Positions 27,925 through 35,871 of a stretch of DNA of 64,000 nucleotides are shown here, one piece after another. This DNA comes from JANMZO01 sp963763135 (GTDB lineage: Bacteria; Actinomycetota; Acidimicrobiia; Acidimicrobiales; JANYDT01): assembly GCA_963763135.1 (NCBI GenBank), contig CAVXNJ010000012.1, forward strand, positions 1-64,000, given 5' to 3'. Each line of letters opens with the position of its first letter. Positions within the stretch are counted from its first letter, which is position 1. The position numbers and the translations under genes were made by a program. Below the pieces are notes generated by a model. That model was not told where the DNA came from. It was given only the letters and a program-made list of their open reading frames with translations, and ran no database searches.

Positions 27925-28290
27925 CGCTTCCACTGGCCAGTCCCTTCGTTGTTGGTGGTGTTCGATCGCAATTGTGGGACGCTTCCACGCAGACTCGGCA
28001 ACGGGTCGCCACAACACGGGCAGGCGGACCCATCCGGTGCGGAGGAGCGGACTCGTCCGGTGGTTCCATACGGACGCTGGGTCCAAAACCTGCGAAGACG
28101 GACGAAGCTACGGTCGTTCGACCCAGTGTCCGACGTGGTCCGGCGAACCGATTCCTTATCGCTCGAAACGATCAATAGGCCAAATTCACCGTTCGAATTG
28201 ATAACCGGCCGAGAATGGATCAGAATTGCAGACCGGCATCCAGCCGGTAACCTGCAGTGCAACATTCGTCTTCTTGGAGGCAGCAAAGAA
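27925..28290. other. Intergenic stretch with no convincing gene
   Basis: 366 bp between the divergent PAS and cold-shock-like genes. On the minus strand a short frame ends at 27921 with GSACPCCGDPLPSLRGSVPQ, a zinc-ribbon-like pattern, and overlaps the possible GTG start of the PAS gene. No good start codon for it can be found, so it is not called as a gene. The region is AT-richer near 28140-28220, as expected for promoters. Confidence 0.4.
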
Positions 28291-28527
28291 ATGCAGGGCG
28301 TCGTCAAGTCATACGATCCGGTCACTCGCCAGGGCGTGCTCCTCCGCGACAACCCGGAGAGGTCCGAATACGACCTCGCCGACGATGCTCTTCACGGATC
28401 GATCTTTCGCATGCTTCGCCAGGGCCAACGCGTGGTTTTCGCCGTCAATGATGCCGGTCTTGCCACCACCGTTCGCCTCGGTTCAGAAATCGACATGGGC
28501 ACACCGGGATTTGCTCCAGAGGAGTAA
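28291..28527 (+). CDS. Cold-shock (CspA)-like small nucleic-acid-binding protein
   Basis: 78 residues beginning MQGVVKSYDPVTRQGVLLRD and continuing HGSIFRMLRQGQRVVFAV, which follows the five-strand cold-shock fold (G-x-V-x-x-Y-D then LRQGQ-x-V-x-F). The classical RNP1 and RNP2 aromatic motifs are not conserved, so nucleic-acid binding is likely but not certain. The ATG at 28291 has TTGGAGG at 28274-28280. It precedes pckG by 68 bp on the same strand. Confidence 0.75.
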   Translation: MQGVVKSYDPVTRQGVLLRDNPERSEYDLADDALHGSIFRMLRQGQRVVFAVNDAGLATTVRLGSEIDMGTPGFAPEE

Positions 28528-28595
28528 TTCCCAAGCAGGTCGTCCCTTCCTCACCATCGGGCTTCTCGAATGGTTCTGCACAAAGGAGTGCATGA

Positions 28596-30398
28596 ATGAC
28601 GACCACAACGGCACCAACGACAAACGCCAAGCTTCTCGCGTGGGTGGCCGACGTAGCGGCCCTCACCAAGCCTGACCGCGTCGAATGGTGCGATGGCAGC
28701 GCCGAAGAGTACGACCGACTGTGTCAGCTCCTCGTCGACAACGGCACCTTCAAACGCCTCGATGAGGCCAAACGCCCCAACAGCTACCTGGCATCGAGCG
28801 ATCCCAGCGACGTCGCGCGTGTAGAGGACCGCACGTTCATCTGCTCGGCCAACGCCGACGATGCAGGTGTTACGAACAACTGGCGCGATCCAGCTGAGAT
28901 GCGCACCACCCTCAACGGCTTGTTCGACGGCGCCATGCGCGGCCGCACGATGTATGTGGTGCCGTTCTCGATGGGCCCGCTCGGTTCACCGATCGCCCAC
29001 ATCGGCGTGGAACTGACCGACTCGGCGTACGTGGCCGTCAGCATGCGCATCATGGCGCGTATGGGTAAGAAGGTCCTCGATGTCCTGGGCGACGGCGAGT
29101 TCGTGCCGTGCCTCCATTCGGTGGGTGCCCCCCTGACCGATGGCCAGGCCGATGTGTCGTGGCCGTGCAACGCCGACAACAAGTACATCGTGCATTTCCC
29201 GGAGACCCGGGAGATCTGGTCGTTCGGTTCCGGCTACGGCGGCAACGCCCTGCTCGGAAAGAAGTGCTTCGCCCTTCGCATCGCTTCGGTGATGGCCCGC
29301 GATGACAACTGGATGGCTGAGCACATGCTCATCCTCGGTCTCACCCCGCCCAACGGCGAGAAGAAGTACATCGCCGCCGGGTTCCCGAGTGCCTGTGGCA
29401 AGACCAACCTGGCCATGCTCGTTCCGACGATTCCGGGCTGGAAGGTCGAGACCGTGGGCGACGACATCTGCTGGATGAAGTTCGGCGCCGACGGCCGCCT
29501 CTATGCGATCAACCCCGAAGCTGGATTCTTCGGCGTGGCCCCCGGCACCGGCGTCGACACCAACGCCAACGCGATGGCCTCCCTTCACAGCAACTCGATC
29601 TTCACCAACGTGGGTCTCACCCCCGACGGCGACGTGTGGTGGGAAGGCATGACCTCGGAAGTTCCACCCCGTCTGACCGACTGGAAGGGCAACGCCTGGA
29701 CCCCGGAGTCCGAGACCCCGGCCGCGCACCCCAACGCCCGGTTCACCGTTCCGGCGTCGCAATGCCCGTCGATCGCCCCCGAATGGGAAGACCCGGCCGG
29801 CGTGCCGATCTCGGCCATCCTCTTCGGTGGACGCCGCGCCTCGGTCATTCCGCTCGTCACCGAGTCATTCGACTGGCAGCACGGTGTGTTCATGGGTGCC
29901 ACGGTCGCATCGGAAACCACCGCGGCTGCGGCCGGCGCGATCGGCAACCTCCGGTTCGACCCGTTTGCCATGCTGCCGTTCTGCGGTTACAACATGGCCG
30001 ACTACATCCAGCACTGGCTCGACATCGGCAAGGCGACCGACACCTCGAAGCTCCCGAAGATCTTCTACGTGAACTGGTTCCGCAAGAGCCCCGAAGGCAA
30101 GTTCCTGTGGCCGGGCTACGGTGAGAACAGCCGGGTGCTCAAGTGGATCGTCGAGCGCGTTTCCGGCACCGGTGCCGCCATCGAGACCCCGATCGGCTAC
30201 CTCCCTGCTCCGGGAGCTCTCGACACCGACGGACTCGGCCTTTCGGCCGAGCAGGTTGCCGCCGCTCTCGCCGTGAACCCCGACGAGTGGAAGGGCGAAC
30301 TTCCGAAGATCGCCCAGCACTTCGCTCACCTGGGCGATCACGTTCCGGCTGATATGACTGCGCAACTGCAGCGCCTTGAGGACCGACTGAGCGCTTAG
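28596..30398 (+). CDS. pckG: Phosphoenolpyruvate carboxykinase (GTP)
   Basis: 600 residues. Converts oxaloacetate + GTP to phosphoenolpyruvate + GDP + CO2 for gluconeogenesis, or the reverse. GTP-type signatures: YVVPFSMGPLGSPIAHIGVE (substrate loop, 120-139), the kinase-1a P-loop FPSACGKTN (263-271), kinase-2 VGDDICWM (287-294) and NPEAGFFGVAPGTG. The C-terminus carries FGGRRASVIPLV and NWFRKSPEGKFLWPGYGEN. The ATG at 28596 has GGAG seven bases upstream. A strong terminator follows. Confidence 0.95.
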   Translation: MTTTTAPTTNAKLLAWVADVAALTKPDRVEWCDGSAEEYDRLCQLLVDNGTFKRLDEAKRPNSYLASSDPSDVARVEDRTFICSANADDAGVTNNWRDPAEMRTTLNGLFDGAMRGRTMYVVPFSMGPLGSPIAHIGVELTDSAYVAVSMRIMARMGKKVLDVLGDGEFVPCLHSVGAPLTDGQADVSWPCNADNKYIVHFPETREIWSFGSGYGGNALLGKKCFALRIASVMARDDNWMAEHMLILGLTPPNGEKKYIAAGFPSACGKTNLAMLVPTIPGWKVETVGDDICWMKFGADGRLYAINPEAGFFGVAPGTGVDTNANAMASLHSNSIFTNVGLTPDGDVWWEGMTSEVPPRLTDWKGNAWTPESETPAAHPNARFTVPASQCPSIAPEWEDPAGVPISAILFGGRRASVIPLVTESFDWQHGVFMGATVASETTAAAAGAIGNLRFDPFAMLPFCGYNMADYIQHWLDIGKATDTSKLPKIFYVNWFRKSPEGKFLWPGYGENSRVLKWIVERVSGTGAAIETPIGYLPAPGALDTDGLGLSAEQVAAALAVNPDEWKGELPKIAQHFAHLGDHVPADMTAQLQRLEDRLSA

Positions 30399-30438
30399 CC
30401 AGTCGGTTCGATCGGCGGGGCGTTAGCCCCTTGAATTC

Positions 30439-30483
30439 GGGAGCCATACCCTCGCCCGTTGGTGGGAGGTGTGGCTCCCTTTT
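30439..30483 (+). terminator. Intrinsic terminator after pckG
   Basis: Arms GGGAGCCATACC and GGTGTGGCTCCC (30439-30450, 30468-30479) are followed by TTTTCGTT, 40 bp after the pckG stop. Confidence 0.8.
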
Positions 30484-30520
30484 CGTTGGCTGGGGACCGT
30501 GCCTCTCGTTGAGTCGCGCA

Positions 30521-30572
30521 CTACTTGGCGGCGGGCTCTACTTGGCGGCGGGGCACTACTTGGCGGCGGGCT
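30521..30572. repeat. Three tandem copies of a 17-18 bp repeat covering a stop codon
   Basis: CTACTTGGCGGCGGGCT at 30521, 30538 (18 bp) and 30556. On the minus strand each copy reads Pro-Ala-Ala-Lys-stop; the copy at 30556 is the real C-terminus of the next gene, and the other two are duplicate ends downstream of it. Confidence 0.9.
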
Positions 30573-30966
30573 CCTCGACGGACCAGCCGCGGCGGCGAAG
30601 CTCGTCGGCCAACAGGTCCGCCGGAATCCCCCGTACAACCGCGGCCTGCATTTCGATGCGCTTGGCTTCGGCGGCCAGTTCACGCTTCGACTGGGCTTCG
30701 GCCCGGACCACGTCGGTGACGTCGCTTCCCTCGGGAAGCTCACCGCTGCGTTCGAGCCCTTGGGCGGAGATCAGCGCGTCGATAAGCGCACTTGCTTCTT
30801 TGCCGGTGAACTTGCCCTTGGACTGCTTTTGCGTGAGGCCCAACGGTCGACGGGCATCGGTGAAGCCCTCAAACCCGGCCTTTCGCACCAGGTCAAGCAG
30901 ATACGACAGTTGTTTGGGGGAAGCGGGCGGCCCCGACGGCGCACCCGACGACGTTCCAAAACTCAC
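30556..30966 (-). CDS. Conserved actinobacterial hypothetical protein
   Basis: 136 residues from a GTG at 30966 (GAGAGG about nine bases upstream); a longer frame to 31023 exists but crosses an inverted repeat. N-terminal flexible Ser/Gly/Pro run, then PKQLSYLLDLVRKAGFEGFT, LGLTQKQSKGKFTGKEASAL and a charged helical C-terminus AQSKRELAAEAKRIEMQAAV. I recognise no function. The start pattern (PKQ ... LL ... T-x-x-EAS) recalls small actinobacterial proteins found singly. The stop lies in a tandem repeat. Confidence 0.6.
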   Translation of the reverse strand: MSFGTSSGAPSGPPASPKQLSYLLDLVRKAGFEGFTDARRPLGLTQKQSKGKFTGKEASALIDALISAQGLERSGELPEGSDVTDVVRAEAQSKRELAAEAKRIEMQAAVVRGIPADLLADELRRRGWSVEEPAAK

Positions 30967-30993
30967 GCAAGCACCTCTCTCGGAAATGAAAGT

Positions 30994-31037
30994 GTCTGCA
31001 GAACTCCTAGGTGTCGGACCCAAGAAGCTCTGCAGAC
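30994..31037. repeat. Inverted repeat upstream of the hypothetical gene
   Basis: Perfect 9-bp arms GTCTGCAGA and TCTGCAGAC at 30994-31002 and 31029-31037, with CCTAGGTG and GACCCAAG in the middle. The outline recalls hairpin family A, with different arm sequence. It sits in the 5' region of the gene at 30966, or 3' of paiB. Confidence 0.6.
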
Positions 31038-31103
31038 CCGCTTAACCTACCGGACCAGCGCACTCCGTGGTGGTGATTCGCCCCGAAAACGACGGAATTT
31101 GAC

Positions 31104-31745
31104 TCAATCGTTTCGGAACTTTGCAGTCATTGTGCTACTTAGTGTCACTCGCTTGTCGCCGGCACCGCGGGCGAGGTCGGCCGCGACTCCCTCCTGATCC
31201 GCTCGGCTCCGATTTTGCGACAACTTGGCTTTGCCCTCGACCCGGGTGATCGCGAGTTCGAACCCGACAATCGCTTCCAGAAGACCGTCGATGTAGGTTG
31301 CCGGAGCGTCGGTGACCTGCCACGGATCGCTCCGTTGGACCTCATGCCGGTTGGTCAACGCGGTGACGATCGCCCGCTTGCGTTCCCGGTCGTGGACCCA
31401 CGACAGCGGCCCGTAGACGTGCACCGTGACGTAGTTCCAGGTCGGGACCACGCGCCCATGTTGCCGTTTGGACTCATACGCCGACGGACTCACGTACGCG
31501 TCGGGACCCGCCGCGATCGCCATCGCCTCGACCGACGGGTCGACGTTGGTCCATTGCGGGTTGGCTTTCGCCACGTGCCCGATAAGTACGCCAACGTCAA
31601 GATCACCGTCATCGGCGAACAGCACCGGAACGAGATTTGCGGTGATCACACCGGCGTTGACGGTCACCAGGTTCACGACATCGCATGAGCGAAGGTGCGC
31701 CTTGGCCTCAGCGAGATCGAGCCCGAAATGCGCGGGGACGTACAT
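31104..31745 (-). CDS. PaiB-type FMN-binding negative regulator
   Basis: 213 residues of the PaiB family (Bacillus protease synthase and sporulation regulator; an FMN-binding split-barrel). Seen: MYVPAHFGLDLAEAKAHLRS, LVTVNAGVITANLVPVLF, HVAKANPQWTNV, VVPTWNYVTVHVYG and DAPATYIDGLLEAIVGFELA. All match the family from end to end. Physiological role in actinobacteria is uncertain. The aldo/keto reductase gene ends 43 bp upstream on the same strand. Confidence 0.88.
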   Translation of the reverse strand: MYVPAHFGLDLAEAKAHLRSCDVVNLVTVNAGVITANLVPVLFADDGDLDVGVLIGHVAKANPQWTNVDPSVEAMAIAAGPDAYVSPSAYESKRQHGRVVPTWNYVTVHVYGPLSWVHDRERKRAIVTALTNRHEVQRSDPWQVTDAPATYIDGLLEAIVGFELAITRVEGKAKLSQNRSRADQEGVAADLARGAGDKRVTLSSTMTAKFRND

Positions 31746-31787
31746 GACTGTCGACTCGTCGGGTGCGCGAGTTCTCGCGAACGCCGG

Positions 31788-32792
31788 TTACGGGCGCTTG
31801 GCGGGTGACGCGGTCTTCGACGGATCGCGTTCGATGATCCCCTCGAGTGCTTCATCGATCGCCGCCATCACCGCCGACTCCAGCACGAGACCGACACCCT
31901 TGACCGAGTCTTCGAGTTGCTCCGGCCGTGAAGCTCCAACAATCGCCGAAGCGATGTTCGGATTCTGCAGCACCCAGGCCACGGCCAACTGCGGCATCGA
32001 CACACCGAGGTCGGCGGCGATCGGCTTGAGCTTTTGCACTTTCTCGAGCACCGGGTCCTTCAGCCAGCGGGCAATCATGTCTTTGCCGCCCTGGTCGTCG
32101 GTCGCCCGGGAGCCGTCGGGCAACGCTGACCCCGGCAGATATTTGCCGCTCAGGATCCCCTGGGCCATCGGTGAGAAGACAATCTGTGACAGCCCTTCGG
32201 TGACGCAGGTCGGAACAATCTCGGGCTCGATGACTCGCCACAGCATCGAGTACTGCGGCTGGTTCGAGACAAACGGGATGCGCAGTTCACGTGCGAGCGC
32301 GGCACCCTCAGCAATCTGCGACGCCGTCCACTCCGACACGCCGATGTACAGGGCCTTACCCTGGCGAACGATATCGGCGAAGGCCACCATCGTTTCTTCG
32401 AGCGGAGTCTCGTAGTCGTAGCGGTGCGCCTGGTACAGATCGACGTAGTCGGTACCAATCCTCTTCAACGATCCGTTGATCGATTCCATGATGTGCTTAC
32501 GCGACAGGCCTCGGGCGTTCGGCCCTTTTCCGGTCGGCCAGTACACCTTGGTTGCGATTTCGATGCTTTCGCGGCGCACACCCTCCAACGCTCGCCCCAG
32601 GACGCCTTCGGCTTTCGTTCCGGCGTAGACATCGGCCGTGTCGAACGTGGTGATGCCGAGCTCAAGCGCCTTCTTCACACACGCCTTCGCGGCGTCTTCC
32701 TCCACCTGACTTCCATGCGTGATCCAGTTGCCGTAGCTGACCGCTGACACTTTGAGTCCACTGCGTCCGAGAAAGCGAAATTCCATGGACAC
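31788..32792 (-). CDS. Aldo/keto reductase (Kv-beta/YghZ-like)
   Basis: 334-residue NADPH-dependent TIM-barrel oxidoreductase. Catalytic Asp/Tyr lie in TFDTADVYAGTKAEGVLG, Lys in IEIATKVYWP, and His in DYVDLYQAHRYDYETPLEE. The NADPH-binding end is VGASRPEQLED. Sequence order is closest to the voltage-gated K+ channel beta-subunit-like AKRs, such as those reducing methylglyoxal. The start ATG is at 32792. Likely cotranscribed with paiB. Confidence 0.9.
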   Translation of the reverse strand: MSMEFRFLGRSGLKVSAVSYGNWITHGSQVEEDAAKACVKKALELGITTFDTADVYAGTKAEGVLGRALEGVRRESIEIATKVYWPTGKGPNARGLSRKHIMESINGSLKRIGTDYVDLYQAHRYDYETPLEETMVAFADIVRQGKALYIGVSEWTASQIAEGAALARELRIPFVSNQPQYSMLWRVIEPEIVPTCVTEGLSQIVFSPMAQGILSGKYLPGSALPDGSRATDDQGGKDMIARWLKDPVLEKVQKLKPIAADLGVSMPQLAVAWVLQNPNIASAIVGASRPEQLEDSVKGVGLVLESAVMAAIDEALEGIIERDPSKTASPAKRP

Positions 32793-32947
32793 AACCTACC
32801 GGCAACCGCTGAAGATCGTTCGCAACGCGAACCCACGCCCGGAGCCCGAGCGACTCGTCGGGCACTGACCATCAGCCGCGACGAAAAGGTCGCTGGCGAA
32901 CGGAGGGTGGTCAGGAACTCGTCGACATCCACGCGATGCAGGCATCG

Positions 32948-33346
32948 CTACGCCAGACCATCGAGCGTCTGCTGCATGGCCACGGTGCCAGCATCCATTG
33001 CGGCACGGATCGTCGGTTCGAGTTCGTTGGGCAGTACATCGGCGATCCACTCCACGTGTGTTCCACCGCCGGGCGCGGCCGTTGCCCGAACGGCCCCGTT
33101 GTAATGCGACGACATCCCTCGCTCCGCGGTCCAGGCCACGCGATGGAGATCCTCGTCGACCGAGATGATCGGCTCACGCACCACGGAGCCGTTCGCGAAC
33201 GTGACAATACGCGTCGCCCCGTCCATCGCCGTGTCGGCGACAAAGCCGACCACGAGTCGGCTGTGCAGCGCCCCGACATCACGCATGGCGTCCCAAACGG
33301 CGGGCAGGTCTGCCGGGGTGATGAAGCTGGTACGGATCGTGGCCAT
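32948..33346 (-). CDS. SRPBCC-fold protein (polyketide cyclase/START-like)
   Basis: 132 residues: short helix-grip protein with the usual order (DLPAVWDAMRDVGALHSRLV, then ATRIVTFANGSVVREPI, then GTHVEWIADVLPNELEPTIR). It probably binds a small hydrophobic ligand. It is transcribed from a MerR-type promoter at 33378-33408, divergent from the VOC-merR pair, so it belongs to the same drug-response-like unit. Confidence 0.8.
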   Translation of the reverse strand: MATIRTSFITPADLPAVWDAMRDVGALHSRLVVGFVADTAMDGATRIVTFANGSVVREPIISVDEDLHRVAWTAERGMSSHYNGAVRATAAPGGGTHVEWIADVLPNELEPTIRAAMDAGTVAMQQTLDGLA

Positions 33347-33377
33347 GAGAAGTCCTCTCGTAGATGGGTCTCAACCA

Positions 33378-33408
33378 ATGTTCAGGCCTCCAACGGCTGG
33401 AGGGTCAA
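33378..33408 (-). promoter_or_regulatory. MerR-type promoter for the SRPBCC gene
   Basis: On the minus strand: -35 TTGACC, a 19-bp spacer holding the dyad CTCCAGCCGTTGGAG, then -10 GAACAT. The over-long spacer with a centred dyad is the hallmark of promoters untwisted by MerR-family activators. Confidence 0.7.
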
Positions 33409-33435
33409 GCGCGGGAAAGACCGACGTTTTGCCGC

Positions 33436-33466
33436 TTGACTCTCCAGCGGCAGGAGGGTCCATCGT
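33436..33466 (+). promoter_or_regulatory. MerR-type promoter for the VOC-merR pair
   Basis: -35 TTGACT (33436-33441), a 19-bp spacer with the dyad CTCCAGCGGCAGGAG (33442-33456), and a weak -10 CATCGT. It is the same operator as at 33388-33402, oriented the other way, 33 bp from it. Confidence 0.65.
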
Positions 33467-33508
33467 GGGGCCGACCCGATCGGGTCCATTCCTCAGAAAG
33501 GCTCCACC

Positions 33509-33850
33509 ATGCCCATCAACATCAGCGCGCTTACCTTCGACACGTCCGATGCCCTCGCCGCAGCGTCCTTCTGGGCGGCGGCGCTAAGCGGTACGGTCGG
33601 GGCCGACAACTCCGTCGAGTTCGGTTCCGTTGAGCGGGCCGACTCTCCGACCTTGTACTTCCAGCGCGTCGAGGAACCGAAGACGGCGAAGAACCGACTG
33701 CATCTCGATCTCACGACCAGCGACCTCGAGGGTGAAATCAGTCGTCTCGTGGGACTGGGGGCGACCGTGTTCGCGTCGTACGACACCGGGTCGCGATGGA
33801 GCACGTTGCTGGACCCCGATGGAAACGAGTTTTGCGTCGTCGGATCGTGA
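33509..33850 (+). CDS. VOC (glyoxalase/bleomycin-resistance fold) protein
   Basis: 113 residues with the paired beta-alpha-beta-beta-beta modules of the vicinal-oxygen-chelate fold: MPINISALTFDTSDALAAAS, LYFQRVEEPKTAKNRLHLDL, then LLDPDGNEFCVVGS. Members bind drugs or act as metal-dependent lyases. The first gene of the plus-strand transcript; merR starts 18 bp later, and the gene sits behind a MerR-type promoter. Confidence 0.85.
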   Translation: MPINISALTFDTSDALAAASFWAAALSGTVGADNSVEFGSVERADSPTLYFQRVEEPKTAKNRLHLDLTTSDLEGEISRLVGLGATVFASYDTGSRWSTLLDPDGNEFCVVGS

Positions 33851-33868
33851 CGCGACAAGACTTCAACC

Positions 33869-34684
33869 ATGGATGGTCGTCTTTCAATCGGTTCCTTCTC
33901 CCGGGCCAGTTCGATCTCGGTTCGGACGCTCCGCAACTATCACGAGTCCGGCCTCCTGGTGCCTGCGGCCATCGACCCGTCGACGGGCTACCGTTCCTAC
34001 ACCGTCGATCAATTGGCCGACGCCATGGCGATCGTTCGGCTGCGGGCACTCGACGTGCCGCTTCCGCTCGTGCAGCAGATCGTCGAGGCCCGCGACCCCG
34101 TCGTGACCCGCACCGTGCTGGCCGGCCACGAAGCGGTCATGCGGGAGCGATTGGCGGAGACCCAGCGGATCGTTGACGCGCTTCAACTGGGACTCCCGTC
34201 GACGATCACACCGCCGCATGCCGTCAACACTCCTGCCACCACGACGCTGCAGTTCTCGGCGACCGTCCCTTCCGACCGGCTTTGGCCCTGGCTCGAGGCG
34301 GCCGCTGAGACCCTGTGCACGCTTGCTCGGGACCATCGACTGGAAGGGAGCTACTTCAGCTCGCTATATACCGATGCGCTTCTCGACGAGGAATCGGAAA
34401 CGGTGACGGCGTTGGTCCCGCTTTCGGGTCCATTTCTTCTTGACGCCGACACCGTTGCCCGAGGAATCACCATCGGGGAAATTCCTCCTACGCGCTGGGT
34501 GGCGCTCGTGCACGCAGGCGGGTTCGAAACCATCGGCGAAACGTACCGGGTCCTGGGCGCATGGATGGGTCGCAACACCAACGCGGCCGAAGGACGTTCG
34601 ATTTGCGAGGTTTACCATCGCCTCGACCCGACGTCCGTCGGAAACGATCAGGCCATCGAGTTACGTTGGCCCGTGGATGACTGA
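33869..34684 (+). CDS. MerR-family activator with GyrI-like effector domain (BmrR-like)
   Basis: 271 residues. N-terminal MerR helix-turn-helix with wing: LSIGSFSRASSISVRTLRNY, HESGLLVPA, then TGYRSYTVDQL (1-60). A dimer helix follows to about 110. The C-terminal GyrI/BmrR-like domain (about 120-271) ends with ICEVYHRLDPTSVG, where BmrR binds bulky hydrophobic drugs. It probably controls itself, the VOC gene and the divergent SRPBCC gene through the two dyads at 33388 and 33442. Confidence 0.88.
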   Translation: MDGRLSIGSFSRASSISVRTLRNYHESGLLVPAAIDPSTGYRSYTVDQLADAMAIVRLRALDVPLPLVQQIVEARDPVVTRTVLAGHEAVMRERLAETQRIVDALQLGLPSTITPPHAVNTPATTTLQFSATVPSDRLWPWLEAAAETLCTLARDHRLEGSYFSSLYTDALLDEESETVTALVPLSGPFLLDADTVARGITIGEIPPTRWVALVHAGGFETIGETYRVLGAWMGRNTNAAEGRSICEVYHRLDPTSVGNDQAIELRWPVDD

Positions 34685-34702
34685 CCAACGGAGAACATGC
34701 AG

Positions 34703-34730
34703 TTGACGGTTTTGTATACGTGCGTATACT
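34703..34730 (+). promoter_or_regulatory. Leaderless promoter with overlapping TetR operator
   Basis: TTGACG (34703-34708), 16-bp spacer, TATACT (34725-34730). The palindrome GTATACGTGCGTATAC (34714-34729) covers spacer and -10. Seven bases after TATACT is the A of the tetR ATG at 34737, so the transcript should have no leader. Confidence 0.8.
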
Positions 34731-34736
34731 GAACGC

Positions 34737-35357
34737 ATGTCGCCGCTAAGCCCCGACGCCATCGCGGAAGCGGGTAGGCAGCTCGTTTCCCAGTCACACT
34801 GGTCAAGCCTCTCACTGCGGGCAGTCGCCGCCTCGCTCGAAGTCACACCGATGGCGCTCTACCGGCACGTCGCGAACAGCGAGGCGCTTTCGGCGCTGGT
34901 TCTGGAATCGATCATCGACCGCTGCCCACGGATCCCCGATTCGGGTCACGCCACGCTGATCCTTGTCGAGTGGGCCCGCTCCTTTCACACGGAACTCGCC
35001 AAGTTCCCGGGCGTGGCCGGGTGGCTGCTCACGCATTGGTTCGAATCGCCGGCCATGCTCGAAAGGATGGAAGAGCTGCTCGAGCTCGCAGCACGGCAGG
35101 GCCTCGACGGCTTCGATGCTGTCGCGACCACAAATGCCGTGTTCACGTATGTGCTGATGCGCTGCGAGGCCGAACAACATGTGCGCTCCGCCGGAGTTGT
35201 CAAACGTCAGCTTCGTCTCGCCCAGACCACCCGTCCCCTGCCGCGTCTGACGACTCTCGCCGGCCACTACACAACAGCGGAGTTCGATGCGCACTTCGAG
35301 TTCGGCCTCGCTGCGCTGGTTCGAGGCATGAGACTTCCGAAGGGGAAGAAGCGATGA
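34737..35357 (+). CDS. TetR-family regulator (leaderless, autoregulated)
   Basis: 206 residues: HTH in SLRAVAASLEVTPMALYRHV (about 26-50), then a TetR C-terminal ligand domain (HTELAKFPGVAGWLLTHWFE). The operator in its own promoter indicates autorepression. The stop TGA overlaps the ATG of the acetyltransferase (ATGA at 35354), so the pair is translationally coupled and the acetyltransferase may modify the compound the repressor senses. Confidence 0.87.
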   Translation: MSPLSPDAIAEAGRQLVSQSHWSSLSLRAVAASLEVTPMALYRHVANSEALSALVLESIIDRCPRIPDSGHATLILVEWARSFHTELAKFPGVAGWLLTHWFESPAMLERMEELLELAARQGLDGFDAVATTNAVFTYVLMRCEAEQHVRSAGVVKRQLRLAQTTRPLPRLTTLAGHYTTAEFDAHFEFGLAALVRGMRLPKGKKR

Positions 35358-35863
35358 TCGTCCGAGACGCTGTCCATCAGGACCTTCCAACGATCCGAGA
35401 GATCTACAACTCGCTCATTCCCACCACGACCATCGCGTGGAGTGAGAAGGCCGAAACGCTGCGCCAACGCCAGACCTGGTTTCGGCACCAGCAACGTGCT
35501 GGCAATCCGGTACTGGTGGCGGAGGTCGACGGCACCGTCGTCGGCTTCTGCTCCTACGGGAGCTTCCGCGGGGCCGGTCGATGGCCGGGTTACCGCTTCA
35601 CCGTTGAGCACACGATCCACGTCGCTCGGTCACACTGGGGATCGGGCGCAGCCCGCGAGTTGCTGAGCGCGCTTATCGACAGAGCCGTTGCGGCGAACAT
35701 CCACGTTATGGTCGCAGCCATCGACAGCGACAACGTCTCGTCAGTTCGCTTCCACGAGAAGAACGGGTTCGTCACCGTCGCGAGGATGCCCGAGGTCGGT
35801 CGCAAGTTCGACCGCTGGCTCGACCTCGTGCTCATGCAACGCATTCTGAAAACGGATCGCTGA
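35354..35863 (+). CDS. GNAT acetyltransferase, phosphinothricin acetyltransferase-like
   Basis: 169 residues. PAT/Bar-like order: MIVRDAVHQDLPTIREIYNS, VGFCSYGSFRGAGRWPGYRF, TVEHTIHVARSHWGSGAARE (acetyl-CoA loop), then SDNVSSVRFHEKNGFVTVAR. The family N-acetylates phosphinothricin, methionine sulfone or related amines. The ATG at 35354 overlaps the tetR stop by four bases. Confidence 0.87.
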   Translation: MIVRDAVHQDLPTIREIYNSLIPTTTIAWSEKAETLRQRQTWFRHQQRAGNPVLVAEVDGTVVGFCSYGSFRGAGRWPGYRFTVEHTIHVARSHWGSGAARELLSALIDRAVAANIHVMVAAIDSDNVSSVRFHEKNGFVTVARMPEVGRKFDRWLDLVLMQRILKTDR

Positions 35864-35871
35864 CGGAGTTC

